The notes: generated by a model from the letters alone, not told the origin. Positions 9,673 through 18,273 are shown, numbered from the stretch's first letter. The stretch is 64,000 nucleotides of DNA from Maribacter arenosus (GCF_014610845.1 NZ_JABTCG010000003.1:591690-655689); one strand, 5' to 3'. A program made the numbers and translations.

Positions 9673-10088
9673 GGTGTATCCTATTAAATTGAAATACGGT
9701 TCAAATATCCATCGCTTACCATACAATACATATTGAAATAGATAGATAGTGGAATTGACTAGACCAAAACGATTATTTTCTCGACGTGATTTTTTAGTGG
9801 GATTGCCTCTTTATGCTTTGAAATTTGGATGGAAATATCAAAATCCAAGACTGGCTAATTGCAATCCATAAACCAATAGGGCCTAGTAGAAAGCATAAAA
9901 AAGAGTTCCTAAAGTGGAGCCTTTAGCAAGGAAAACAAAATGAAACCTCTTGTTTATAGTCTTATAGTATTGCCTCCATTTACAAAACCATCCCATCTAT
10001 AGATTAAAACCTATCATTGGTTGATTTGTTTTCTCCGTATTCATTCTCTTACGGTTCTTTGACCCCATAATCATAAAATAGAATCAAA
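9673..10088. other. 416-bp divergent intergenic region
   Basis: This gap separates the minus-strand efflux operon from the plus-strand EF-hand gene and must hold both promoters. I see no convincing -33/-7 pair, no terminator and no plausible short gene. A short palindromic stretch, ATCTATAGAT near 9991-10001, is the only local symmetry noticed. It is similar in part to the ATCTATGGATTCA arm found before the CotH gene, which may be chance in this AT-rich DNA. Confidence 0.4.
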
Positions 10089-10364
10089 ATGAAAACAAAA
10101 GCAATTTTACTAAGTATTACGGCTAGCACATTATTTGCAGTTTCATGCAATGCTCAAAGTTCGAACAATCGACAAAATAAGCAAGAACCACCGACCGTCG
10201 ACGAAATTTTTGAACAGATGGACAAGGACGAGGATGGAAAACTTTCCAAAAAGGAAATCAAAGGCCCCCTAAAAAACAATTTCGCAAAAATAGATACCGA
10301 TGAAGATGGTTTCCTTTCTAAAGAGGAAGTGGAAAAGGCCCCAAAACCCAAAGGAAGAAAATAA
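10089..10364 (+). CDS. two-EF-hand lipoprotein
   Basis: A 91-aa calcium-binding lipoprotein. The signal peptide ends in a lipobox with Cys20 (STLFAVSC). Two canonical EF-hand loops follow: residues 45-56 (DKDEDGKLSKKE) and 69-80 (DTDEDGFLSKEE), with Asp at positions 1, 3 and 5, Gly at 6 and Glu at 12 in both. The end is Pro/Lys-rich. It probably binds Ca2+ in the periplasm or at the surface. It is the first gene of the locus leading to the DUF1566, redox and CotH genes, and its 3' end is 43 bp before the next start. Whether calcium is structural or a signal is unknown. Confidence 0.88.
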   Translation: MKTKAILLSITASTLFAVSCNAQSSNNRQNKQEPPTVDEIFEQMDKDEDGKLSKKEIKGPLKNNFAKIDTDEDGFLSKEEVEKAPKPKGRK

Positions 10365-10407
10365 CAACAAAAATTGGGCAGAGTTTAATCACACAAAATC
10401 GAATACC

Positions 10408-11646
10408 ATGAAAAATTTGGCAAGAAAGGAAACGTTTATTCAGTTTGGTATATATATATTCATCATCACGCTTCTGATATTTAATATTGGTTGTAGTGAT
10501 GATAATGAGGATATTACAGAGCAGGTTGCCGATGAAACTGCAGATGATTCTACCGATGACGATAGCACCGCCGATGATTTGACCGTCAACAACTATCTTA
10601 TGATTGCTTCTGGGCAAACCAACTTGTACAATGCCGATGGGGATCAAGTTGCCAGCCTTAATGAAGGGGATGCTTTTTACGGTCAGGATGCGAATTATCT
10701 AAAAGGGGAAGCCATGTCGTACACCGACAATGGGGATGGTACCATCATCGATGATAATACAGGTTTAATGTGGCAACAAATACCGACATCGGAAGACTTT
10801 TCTTGGCAAGACGCGGTTGATTATTGTGAAAGTCTGGAATTGGCCGGGTATGATGATTGGCGCATTCCAAGTTGCAAGGAACTGTATTCCATAAGCGACT
10901 TTGGATTAGGTTGGCCATATTTAAACACCACCTATTTTACACTGGCGAGTGGACAGGTGACCAAAGACGAACAATATTGGTCCAGTGATTATTATGTTGG
11001 TGTTACCGTGGAAGGGGGTTCTAATGCCGCTTTTGGGGTAAATCACGTAACTGGACATATCAAGGCCTATTCGGCGAATGCGAGTGGACCCGTAGGCGGT
11101 AAATATGTAAGGGCCGTTCGCGGTGGTGATTATGGGGTCAATGAATATATCGATAATGGTGATGGCACTATAATTGACAATGCCACTGATTTAATGTGGA
11201 CACAAAGTGACAATGGTGAAGGTTTGGATTGGGAAAGTGCATTGGCCTATGCCGAAAGCTCTGAAGAAGCAGGCTATACCGATTGGAGGTTGCCCAATGT
11301 AAAAGAACTTCAGGGAATTGTGGATTATTCCTATTCGCCAAGCGCTACCGATGCATCAAAAGTCGGACCCGCAATCGACCCCATATTTTCTTGCACACCA
11401 ATAATCAATGAAGGTGGTGATGACGACTATGGGTATTATTGGACAAGTACCTCGGCCAATTTCACCAGTGGGCAACCGTACTATTATGCTTGGTATGTAG
11501 CTTTTGGAATGGCAGTAGACGGTAATGGTGACGATTTCCATGGGGCAGGCGGGGTACGTTTTGATACCAAAGCGGAAGGTGGGCCTTTAGGTGAAGGTGG
11601 TGAACGTTATTACAATTATGTGCGATTGGTAAGGGACACAAATTAA
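10408..11646 (+). CDS. double DUF1566-domain lipoprotein
   Basis: A 412-aa lipoprotein; the start at 10408 gives a signal peptide with lipid Cys29 (LLIFNIGCSDDN). An Asp/Thr-rich linker follows (about 30-60), much like that of the CotH lipoprotein downstream. Two DUF1566 (Lcl C-terminal) repeats follow. The first is around 100-255 (YTDNGDGTIIDDNTGLMWQ ... WRIPSCKEL). The second is around 260-412 (YIDNGDGTIIDNATDLMW ... WRLPNVKEL ... YNYVRLVRD). These domains belong to the C-type-lectin/formylglycine-generating-enzyme-like fold and are usually surface or adhesive. No catalytic motif is recognisable. A terminator with the GAGTTAGTT element follows. Confidence 0.85.
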   Translation: MKNLARKETFIQFGIYIFIITLLIFNIGCSDDNEDITEQVADETADDSTDDDSTADDLTVNNYLMIASGQTNLYNADGDQVASLNEGDAFYGQDANYLKGEAMSYTDNGDGTIIDDNTGLMWQQIPTSEDFSWQDAVDYCESLELAGYDDWRIPSCKELYSISDFGLGWPYLNTTYFTLASGQVTKDEQYWSSDYYVGVTVEGGSNAAFGVNHVTGHIKAYSANASGPVGGKYVRAVRGGDYGVNEYIDNGDGTIIDNATDLMWTQSDNGEGLDWESALAYAESSEEAGYTDWRLPNVKELQGIVDYSYSPSATDASKVGPAIDPIFSCTPIINEGGDDDYGYYWTSTSANFTSGQPYYYAWYVAFGMAVDGNGDDFHGAGGVRFDTKAEGGPLGEGGERYYNYVRLVRDTN

Positions 11647-11680
11647 AATGATGAATATGGGTAAATAAAAATGATTGGTT

Positions 11681-11738
11681 GAGTTAGTTTGAGTTAGTTG
11701 TAGACCCGCTGGTTTTTTAAGATCAGCGGGTCTTTTTT
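11681..11738 (+). terminator. 3' element plus Rho-independent terminator after DUF1566 gene
   Basis: Positions 11681-11699 read GAGTTAGTTTGAGTTAGTT, a tandem GAGTTAGTT. Four bases later comes a 9-bp stem GACCCGCTG/CAGCGGGTC (11703-11711 with 11724-11732) and then six T residues. The same 19-base element precedes the terminator after the SusD gene, and a single copy precedes the one after the flavoprotein gene. Confidence 0.88.
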
Positions 11739-11851
11739 ATTTCTTTTATTGAGACTATTCCGCCTTTGGTAGACAAACTCCCTGAGCTCGTTGATTGCTT
11801 TTTTGAATCAATACTATGTGCTTTTACTTTGTTCTTGAAAAACAATAGATC

Positions 11852-12067
11852 ATGGCCATTGAAAGTATAAACGGATGTATAGGATGTGAAGAGTGCATTA
11901 AAAGTTGTCCAACAGATGTATTAAGGCTCAATCCTGATAGTAAGAAAGCGGAGATTTTGTATCCCGAAGATTGCCAGATCTGTCATTTGTGTAGAATGTA
12001 TTGCCCGGTTGATGCTATTACCATTTCACCGGAAAAAACCATACCTGTAATCGTATCATGGGGTTGA
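11852..12067 (+). CDS. 2[4Fe-4S] ferredoxin-like subunit
   Basis: A 71-aa protein with two complete cluster motifs: CIGCEECIKSCP (residues 9-20) and CQICHLCRMYCP. Each is C-x2-C-x2-C-x3-C-P, as in bacterial ferredoxins and the beta subunit of adenylylsulfate reductase. It has no signal peptide. Its stop overlaps the start region of the next gene (12058/12070), and a FrdA/AprA-type flavoprotein follows. It therefore probably acts as the iron-sulfur electron carrier of a three-part redox complex. Cytoplasmic location, or export by hitch-hiking with the Tat-type flavoprotein, are both possible; sequence does not decide. Confidence 0.88.
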   Translation: MAIESINGCIGCEECIKSCPTDVLRLNPDSKKAEILYPEDCQICHLCRMYCPVDAITISPEKTIPVIVSWG

Positions 12068-12069
12068 TC

Positions 12070-12735
12070 ATGAAAAATGAAATCTACATAAAAAATTTAG
12101 TTCCATTGATGATCGCTTTCATCGGTGTGCCTGTTCTGCTATATACCCTCGGGGATTTTCCCAGACGGAATTATCTAATGGAAACCTTATCGCTTACAAC
12201 CATTCTAGGGTTTACAATTCTGATGTCCCAGTTCTTTTTGTCACGAATCAATAAAAAATTGGTCAAGGATATTCGTATGGTCAATGTTTTGAAAATACAT
12301 AAGTTCATTGGCTACCTGTTTATATCGATTTTATTGTTTCATCCATTTTTTATTATCGTTCCCAAATTCTTTGATAATGGGGTAACCCCTTCCGATGCTT
12401 TTCTAAAATTGATTACCACCTTTAGCGGCCTTGGCGTCATTTTAGGATTAATTGCCTATTCCTGTGTGCTTATTCTTATGATTTCTGCATTTTTCAGGTT
12501 TAAACTTCATTTAAAATATAGTACATGGAGAAGTTTACATGGGGTCTTAACCCTACTATTTGTGATTACTGCAACCTGGCATGTGATCGATATAGGTCGC
12601 CATAGTAATACTTCATTCTCGGTTTATTATGTGTTGATTGTTGCAACTGGGGTTTATGCTTTACTCAGAACCTATCTTTTTAAAACAACTAAAAGTAGCA
12701 AGGAACATAGGAATACCCTTAAAATAATCAAATGA
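12070..12735 (+). CDS. ferric-reductase-like bis-heme membrane protein
   Basis: About 221 aa (225 if the ATG at 12058 is used, which overlaps the ferredoxin by 10 bp). Six hydrophobic segments are visible. Two His pairs have the same spacing: KIHKFIGYLFISILLFHP and LHGVLTLLFVITATWH, each 14 residues apart on one helix. This is the arrangement that ligates two stacked b-type hemes in the ferric reductase/NOX/MsrQ superfamily. No cytoplasmic FAD/NAD domain is attached, so electrons must come from partners, presumably the adjacent ferredoxin and flavoprotein. Direction of electron flow across the membrane is unknown. Confidence 0.82.
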   Translation: MKNEIYIKNLVPLMIAFIGVPVLLYTLGDFPRRNYLMETLSLTTILGFTILMSQFFLSRINKKLVKDIRMVNVLKIHKFIGYLFISILLFHPFFIIVPKFFDNGVTPSDAFLKLITTFSGLGVILGLIAYSCVLILMISAFFRFKLHLKYSTWRSLHGVLTLLFVITATWHVIDIGRHSNTSFSVYYVLIVATGVYALLRTYLFKTTKSSKEHRNTLKIIK

Positions 12736-12833
12736 AACCGGCAAGATTAAAATAATATGTAAACATACAAGACAATGCGTATTGAATCGTCAAAGGTTAC
12801 CTATAACCCTTGAAAAGGAATAAAGATGAACAC

Positions 12834-14621
12834 ATGAAAAAGCAAGACAAAAAAGAGAACATTTCACGACGTAAGTTTATGGCCTTGGCAGGTGGAGCCG
12901 CTAGTTTTGCCGCAATTTCAGCGTTGGGAATGCCCATAGAATGGGCATCAAATGAACTTGAAGTTGATATAGATACATTGGGAGTTGACAAGTTGAGCAC
13001 CGATGTTTTGGTGATAGGAAGCGGCATGGCAGGTTTGTTTGCAGCTGTAAAGGCCCATGATGCTGGGGCAAAGGTTTTAATGGTCTCTAAAGGTAGATTG
13101 GGCGCATCGGGACAGACCCCTTTTGCAAAAGGGATATTTGCCTACGACCCTGAAAATGAAATAGTGGGTATTGACGAGTTTGTTGAAAAGGTTTCTTTCT
13201 CGGCTATTGGCACCAACAATAAAGCTTATACCAGACAACTTGCCGAACATTCCCTTGCCCGTGTAAACGAATTAAGGGAATGGGGCTTTTTTAATTCTTC
13301 CTTGTACAACAAGAGTTTTAGCAAGCCCATTGAAGAGCGAAATATTCCCGTGCACGAACGTGTAACCATTACGCATTTAATAAAAGAAGACGAGAGCGTT
13401 GTAGGTGCAGCTGGATTTAGCATTGATGAGCAGAAAGTGCTGTTTTATGAGGCTAAAAGCGTAATTCTATGTACTGGCGCAGGGGGGGTTAAACCCAATG
13501 GATTCCCCATTTGTGACCTCACCCATGATGGTACGATCATGGCCTATAATATTGGGGCAAAGGTCACTGGAAAAGAGTGGAACGATGGGCACCCAGGCAA
13601 ATCTGAAAACCCTGCAGCCTGTTATGATGGCTGGGGTGATATGTTCGAACAAAAACCAAGCACAACACGAATAGAAATTAGGCATGATCTAGGTGTGGAA
13701 GCGAATTATATGGCCTATGCAAATGGAAATCCACTAAAAATGGGACCTCCGGGAGCTTCGAAAAATAGTGCGGGCAATAACGGTAAAAACGATGGCCCAC
13801 AGAGACCAGAAGGCTTGGTTTTGTCAGATGATGGCCCTCCAGGAGGTGGCGAAAAAGATGGAAATAGACCGCCAAAAGGAGAAGGACGAAGACCTCCAAA
13901 AGGTGGGGATGGAGCACCTCCGGGAATGGGAGGTGGAATCGTTGGTGGTTCTTCCGCAGGTATGGCTATCCACAAATCTGAAGGTCTCGTTCCCATCAAT
14001 GATAAATGCGAGTCGAACATACCGGGACTTTATGCGGCCGGGGATGCCTTGGGATCCTATATGTCGGGAGCTATCTATACGCAAATCGGTTCTTCACTGG
14101 CAGGTTCGGCCGTTCAGGGAGGCGTGGCAGGTGAGGCTGCTGCCGCGTATTGTAAAAACATAAAATCGATTTCTATTTCGAAATCTAAAATGAAGGAATT
14201 AAAAGCGGAAATCCTAGCGCCTATGAAAAGGGAAGCGGGCTATAGTCCAGCTTGGGTAACACAGACCTTACAGGGCATCATGATTCCGAATTTTGTGCTG
14301 TACATCAAGAAAAAGTCCATGTTAAAAGGGGCACTGGCCTATATAGAGGAATTAAGGGACCATCATATGCCCATGTTAAAGGCGGCTAATTTTCATGAAT
14401 TGCGATTGGCACATGAAACGGCCAATATGATCATAAGTGCCGAGATGAAGCTAAAGGCCTCCCTAATGCGTACCGAGAGCCGATGCAGCCACTACAGGCT
14501 GGATTATCCCGATATGGATAACGAAAATTGGCAGGCATGGATCAATATCCAAAAGGGCGAGGATGGAAGCATGCAATTTGAAAAACAGCCTTTTGGACAA
14601 TGGCCCAATGAAGCCGTCTAA
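12834..14621 (+). CDS. Tat-type FrdA/AprA-like flavoprotein with Pro/Gly-rich insert
   Basis: A 595-aa FAD enzyme (start 12834; an upstream ATG at 12810 adds 8 residues). Residues 11-16, SRRKFM, with the following hydrophobic stretch form a twin-arginine signal. The FAD-binding motif is DVLVIGSGMAGLFAA (G62-x-G-x-x-G67), and the second FAD contact GLYAAGDALG is at 399-408. The C-terminal domain has RTESRCSHYRLDYPDMDNENW, as in succinate dehydrogenase/fumarate reductase flavoproteins. Where SdhA has the flavin-linking His (SHT), this protein has GQT, so FAD should be non-covalent. Residues 303-368 are a Gly/Pro/Lys/Asp-rich low-complexity insert in place of the usual substrate loop. The substrate is therefore unknown. 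It likely pairs with the upstream ferredoxin and cytochrome. Confidence 0.85.
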   Translation: MKKQDKKENISRRKFMALAGGAASFAAISALGMPIEWASNELEVDIDTLGVDKLSTDVLVIGSGMAGLFAAVKAHDAGAKVLMVSKGRLGASGQTPFAKGIFAYDPENEIVGIDEFVEKVSFSAIGTNNKAYTRQLAEHSLARVNELREWGFFNSSLYNKSFSKPIEERNIPVHERVTITHLIKEDESVVGAAGFSIDEQKVLFYEAKSVILCTGAGGVKPNGFPICDLTHDGTIMAYNIGAKVTGKEWNDGHPGKSENPAACYDGWGDMFEQKPSTTRIEIRHDLGVEANYMAYANGNPLKMGPPGASKNSAGNNGKNDGPQRPEGLVLSDDGPPGGGEKDGNRPPKGEGRRPPKGGDGAPPGMGGGIVGGSSAGMAIHKSEGLVPINDKCESNIPGLYAAGDALGSYMSGAIYTQIGSSLAGSAVQGGVAGEAAAAYCKNIKSISISKSKMKELKAEILAPMKREAGYSPAWVTQTLQGIMIPNFVLYIKKKSMLKGALAYIEELRDHHMPMLKAANFHELRLAHETANMIISAEMKLKASLMRTESRCSHYRLDYPDMDNENWQAWINIQKGEDGSMQFEKQPFGQWPNEAV

Positions 14622-14639
14622 CAGAAAATATAGTTTGTC

Positions 14640-14684
14640 GAGTTAGTTATGAAATGGTCGGTCCAAAATTGGGCCGACCATTTT
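14640..14684 (+). terminator. GAGTTAGTT element and terminator after flavoprotein gene
   Basis: GAGTTAGTT at 14640-14648 is followed by a strong hairpin (14652-14684). Its stem is AAATGGTCGG paired with CCGACCATTT, extended inward by TCC/GGG, and a T-rich tail follows. It ends the redox transcript 18-63 bp after the flavoprotein stop. Confidence 0.82.
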
Positions 14685-14710
14685 GTGATATACTAATTGA
14701 ACTTTAATCG

Positions 14711-14776
14711 ATCTATGGATTCAAAAACCCCTATTTGGCGAAAAATCTTGTTTAAAGAATCTATGAATCCATAGAT
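14711..14776. promoter_or_regulatory. 13-bp perfect inverted repeat upstream of CotH gene
   Basis: ATCTATGGATTCA at 14711-14723 is repeated in inverse orientation as TGAATCCATAGAT at 14764-14776, with a 40-bp spacer. It lies 105 bp before the CotH start. It could be a two-site operator, for example for the LytTR regulator encoded 2.8 kb downstream, or a looped 5' UTR hairpin. The symmetry is seen; the function is inferred. Confidence 0.5.
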
Positions 14777-14881
14777 AAATTAAGGGCAAACGTTGATTTC
14801 GATTTCTATTGGGTCAATCCTATCCTTTCTTTGGTTCATAATTTAATCAAAATGAGATCAATAACGTTAAACAATGTAATT

Positions 14882-16342
14882 ATGAAAAAGGTAGCATTAA
14901 AATTTTCGACCTTTCTAACTATTTTATTCCTGTCAACATTTTTATTTGTTGGGTGTTCGGATGATGACCCAATTGAAACCGATGACGATACATCCGTAGT
15001 CGATGATGATACTTCGACAGACGATGATGACACAACAATTGAAGATGCCGATTTTGTAGCAACGGATTGGACCACAGAGACCCATAGTAAGGATGCTGAT
15101 CCAAACTTTGAGGAAGTATTTGATAATACCACCGTAAAAAGATTTGATTTTGTGATCTCGGAAGATAACTGGGAAGCCATGTTGGACGATATGACCGATC
15201 TTTATGGCACTTTTGGTGCTTCATCCGGAGGCCCTGGTGGCGGAGGATTGATTGATGTTGATGAAGACCCGATATTCGTGCCAGGTGATGTATTCTATGA
15301 AGGAAAACAATGGTATAAAGTGGGATTGCGTTTTAAAGGAAATTCTAGCTTACAAAGTGCTTGGCAAGCCGGTATCTTAAAACTGGCCTTTAAAATGGAC
15401 TTTGATGAGTATGAGGATGATTATCCACAAATTGATAACCAACGTTTTTATGGATTTAAAAAATTCAGCCTTAAGAATAACTATGCTGACCGATCTTTCT
15501 TAAGGGAAAAAGTGGCTGCGGACGTATTTGCAAATGCGGGTCTGGCAGTTTCCAATACCGCCTTTTATACGCTTTATGTAGATCATGGGGATGGGCCCGA
15601 GTACTTCGGATTGTATACTTTAGTCGAGGAAGTGGATAACACCGTGATCGACACCCAATTCTCCAGTGATGATGGAAATCTTTACAAACCCGAAGATTAC
15701 GGGGCAAGTTTTGCTGAAGGTACATTCAATGAGGATGGTTTTGAAAAGAAAACAAATGAGGACGATGCTGATTGGACGGATATACAGTCTGTGTTTACCG
15801 CTTTGCATAATGATTCCCGAACCACAGATCCCGAGGCATGGAGAGCAGGTTTGGATGCTGTCCTTGATACCGATGTGTTCCTTCATTATTTGGCGGTGAA
15901 CACGGTGATCCAAAACTGGGATACGTACGGCCGAATGGAACATAACTATTATCTTTATAATAACCCTGATAATAGCCTACTTACATGGATTCCCTGGGAT
16001 AATAATGAGGCATTGCAAACAGGTAATATGGGCGGTTCATTACCATTGGATTTTTCAGGATTGAACGCCTCTGAATGGCCATTGATCGGGTATTTATACA
16101 ACGATGAGGTGTATAAGGCAATTTACGATAATTACGTACAGGAAACCATTAATGGTCCATTTGAAACTTCCTATATACAATCGGTCTATGATACCTATTC
16201 ATCATTGGTTGAGCCTTATGCAACAACAGAGGTTTCAGGATATACATTTTTAAACAGCAGCAGTGATTTTTATCAGGCTATATCAACCCTAAATCAACAT
16301 GCTGCGAGCAGGGCTTCGGCGGTCAGTCAGTATTTGGATTAA
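14882..16342 (+). CDS. CotH kinase family lipoprotein
   Basis: A 486-aa lipoprotein. The start at 14882 gives MKKVALKF..., with lipid Cys25 in FLFVGCSDDD, then an Asp/Thr-rich linker to about residue 60. The CotH domain begins around residue 75 (VKRFDFVISEDNWEAML). It carries the family signatures LRFKGNSS, FSLKNNYADRSFLREKVAADVF, EYFGLYTLVEEVD, and the NWDTYGRMEHNYYLY and WIPWDNN motifs that hold the nucleotide/metal-binding residues in this atypical protein-kinase-like fold. A Gly/Pro-rich loop (GASSGGPGGGG) interrupts the N-terminal lobe. CotH proteins can phosphorylate other envelope proteins. The target here is unknown, but neighbouring lipoproteins are candidates. Confidence 0.9.
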   Translation: MKKVALKFSTFLTILFLSTFLFVGCSDDDPIETDDDTSVVDDDTSTDDDDTTIEDADFVATDWTTETHSKDADPNFEEVFDNTTVKRFDFVISEDNWEAMLDDMTDLYGTFGASSGGPGGGGLIDVDEDPIFVPGDVFYEGKQWYKVGLRFKGNSSLQSAWQAGILKLAFKMDFDEYEDDYPQIDNQRFYGFKKFSLKNNYADRSFLREKVAADVFANAGLAVSNTAFYTLYVDHGDGPEYFGLYTLVEEVDNTVIDTQFSSDDGNLYKPEDYGASFAEGTFNEDGFEKKTNEDDADWTDIQSVFTALHNDSRTTDPEAWRAGLDAVLDTDVFLHYLAVNTVIQNWDTYGRMEHNYYLYNNPDNSLLTWIPWDNNEALQTGNMGGSLPLDFSGLNASEWPLIGYLYNDEVYKAIYDNYVQETINGPFETSYIQSVYDTYSSLVEPYATTEVSGYTFLNSSSDFYQAISTLNQHAASRASAVSQYLD

Positions 16343-16453
16343 GCTGTTACAATATGCCCCAGTCTTAATATCTTTGCTTGTGGTAACATATCAAGTGCTA
16401 TAAGCAAAGATATTTTTTTAATCATTTGATGATTTAATACGTAATTTTCATTC

Positions 16454-17560
16454 ATGAAAACCAGTATACAACGGTATAGTTTCAAATATTTTGAACCCTT
16501 GATCATTATCACTTTTTGGATCATACTGTTTACAACACCCTTATTATTCGGTCAGTTTCAAGATGGTATCGACTGGACTCATGTTGTTGAAGTTTGGAAA
16601 AACAATTTACCGCTACTAGGCCTGTTTTTTGTCCATCGATTTTTATTAATGCCCTTGTTCTTTTTTAAAGATAAAAAACTCGCCTATTTTATCGTCACTT
16701 TGACAATAATTCTAGTAGCAGCATCCCTCATTTATAACATCGGAAATAGATCGGGGATGCACCCACCTCCACCAGAAAGGATGGAAAGGCCATTTGAAGG
16801 ACCCCCTGAAGAAGTTTTGGGAGGGGAATTTCCGCCCCATACTCTGCCAAGACAAAGTAATCGAGGGCCAATTCCCGCCTATGCGAATTTTATTATTTTG
16901 GCGATACTTATTGTAGGTTTCGATGCAGGCTTGCAAATCGCTATGCGTTGGTCAAATCTGGAACAGGAAAAATTCAAACTTCAAAAGGAAAATGTCGAAA
17001 ATCAGTTGGCATTTTTAAAAAATCAGGTGAGTCCCCATTTTTTCATGAATACGCTGAACAACATCCATGCCTTGGTCGATATCGATGCTGAGGAAGCGAA
17101 ACAATCCATAATAAAACTTTCCAGTTTAATGCGGCATTTGCTGTACGATTCCGAAGAAAATTTGACACCCATTAAAAAGGAAGTGGAATTCATACAAAGT
17201 TATATCGAACTCATGCGGCTTCGATTTACCGAAAAAGTCACCATCGATGTTGATATTCCCGACGCAATTCCCGAGGCATCGATCCCTCCCTTATTGTTCA
17301 CTTCACTCCTTGAAAATGCCTTTAAACATGGGATTAGTTATAACAATGAATCGTTCATACATATCTCAATGTCTTTTCCCAAAAATCATTTGAACTTTAC
17401 GATTGAAAATAGCAATCATTCTAAAAAAGCAGGGGCCTCCTCGGGTATTGGTATCGAGAATACAAGAAAACGATTGGATCTGTTGTATAAAAATGAGTAT
17501 GAATTGGCCATTTCCGATACTGTTGAAAAATATGCCGTAAACTTAAATATTCCGTTATGA
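16454..17560 (+). CDS. LytS-type histidine kinase with Pro-rich extracytoplasmic loop
   Basis: A 368-aa kinase. Hydrophobic segments cover about residues 14-33, 52-71, 77-96 and 143-163. Between the last two lies a 45-residue loop (about 97-142) rich in Pro, Glu and Arg (MHPPPPERMERPFEGPPEEV), probably outside the membrane and absent from the kinase at 4103-5143. The cytoplasmic part has a coiled coil (165-190), phospho-acceptor His195 in QVSPHFFMNTLNNIH, LLENAFKHG and SSGIGIENTRKRLDLLY. Its stop overlaps the start of the LytTR regulator by 4 bp (ATGA), so the two are translationally coupled. It lies directly after the CotH gene. Confidence 0.92.
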   Translation: MKTSIQRYSFKYFEPLIIITFWIILFTTPLLFGQFQDGIDWTHVVEVWKNNLPLLGLFFVHRFLLMPLFFFKDKKLAYFIVTLTIILVAASLIYNIGNRSGMHPPPPERMERPFEGPPEEVLGGEFPPHTLPRQSNRGPIPAYANFIILAILIVGFDAGLQIAMRWSNLEQEKFKLQKENVENQLAFLKNQVSPHFFMNTLNNIHALVDIDAEEAKQSIIKLSSLMRHLLYDSEENLTPIKKEVEFIQSYIELMRLRFTEKVTIDVDIPDAIPEASIPPLLFTSLLENAFKHGISYNNESFIHISMSFPKNHLNFTIENSNHSKKAGASSGIGIENTRKRLDLLYKNEYELAISDTVEKYAVNLNIPL

Positions 17561-18273
17561 TCCGATGTATCGCCATAGATGATGAACCCTTGGCATTAAA
17601 GCAAATTGCCGCCTACATTGGAAAAACGCCATTTCTTGCTTTAACAGGCCAATTTGAAAGTGCATTACAAGCGATTTCCTTTTTGCAGGAAAATGAGGTC
17701 GATTTGATGTTCGTCGATATCAATATGCCCGACCTAAGCGGAATGGATTTTGTTAAATCGCTTAGCAATCCACCCAGGGTGATCTTTACCACGGCCTACA
17801 GTGAATATGCCTTGGAAGGGTTTAAGGTCGATGCCGTTGATTATTTGTTAAAACCTATAGGGTATAGCGAATTTCTGAAAGCTGCTGAAAAGGCAAAGAC
17901 AAGGATCCAACCCAAAGAAGGGTCTATCACTGAAGTCCATAGCGATGATAAATTCCTCTTTATTAAATCGGAGTATAAAATATTGCGTATTAATTTGGCC
18001 GATATTAAATATATTGAGGGTATGCGGGAGTATTTACGCATTCATTTGCAGTCAGAAAAACCAATTATGACCCTGATGAGCATGAAGAAGATGGAAGAAT
18101 TTCTGGCGAAGACTAACTTTATGCGTGTGCATCGATCCTATATTGTAAATCTGGATAAGATTACCACCATTGAACGCAATCGCATTGTTTTCGATAAGAA
18201 CGTCTATATTCCTATAAGTGAGCAATATAAACCCATGTTCCAAAAATACTTGGACGACAATTTTTTGGTTTGA
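17557..18273 (+). CDS. LytTR-family response regulator
   Basis: A 238-aa partner of the preceding kinase. The receiver domain has IDDE at 7-10, phospho-acceptor Asp54 in MFVDINMPDLSG and Lys99 in LLKPIGY. The LytTR DNA-binding domain covers about 130-235 (FLFIKSEYKILRINLADIKYIEGMREYL, FMRVHRSYIV). It is clearly paralogous to the regulator at 3366-4097. The two differ in the linker and C-terminus, so targets may differ. Position at the end of the EF-hand/DUF1566/redox/CotH locus suggests it controls that locus. Confidence 0.93.
   Translation: MIRCIAIDDEPLALKQIAAYIGKTPFLALTGQFESALQAISFLQENEVDLMFVDINMPDLSGMDFVKSLSNPPRVIFTTAYSEYALEGFKVDAVDYLLKPIGYSEFLKAAEKAKTRIQPKEGSITEVHSDDKFLFIKSEYKILRINLADIKYIEGMREYLRIHLQSEKPIMTLMSMKKMEEFLAKTNFMRVHRSYIVNLDKITTIERNRIVFDKNVYIPISEQYKPMFQKYLDDNFLV

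Noticed and set aside
13678..14163. Several overlapping Pro/Gly-rich readings in other frames around the flavoprotein insert
   Set aside because: They are frame shadows of the low-complexity GGN/CCN codons; only the flavoprotein frame continues into conserved domains on both sides.
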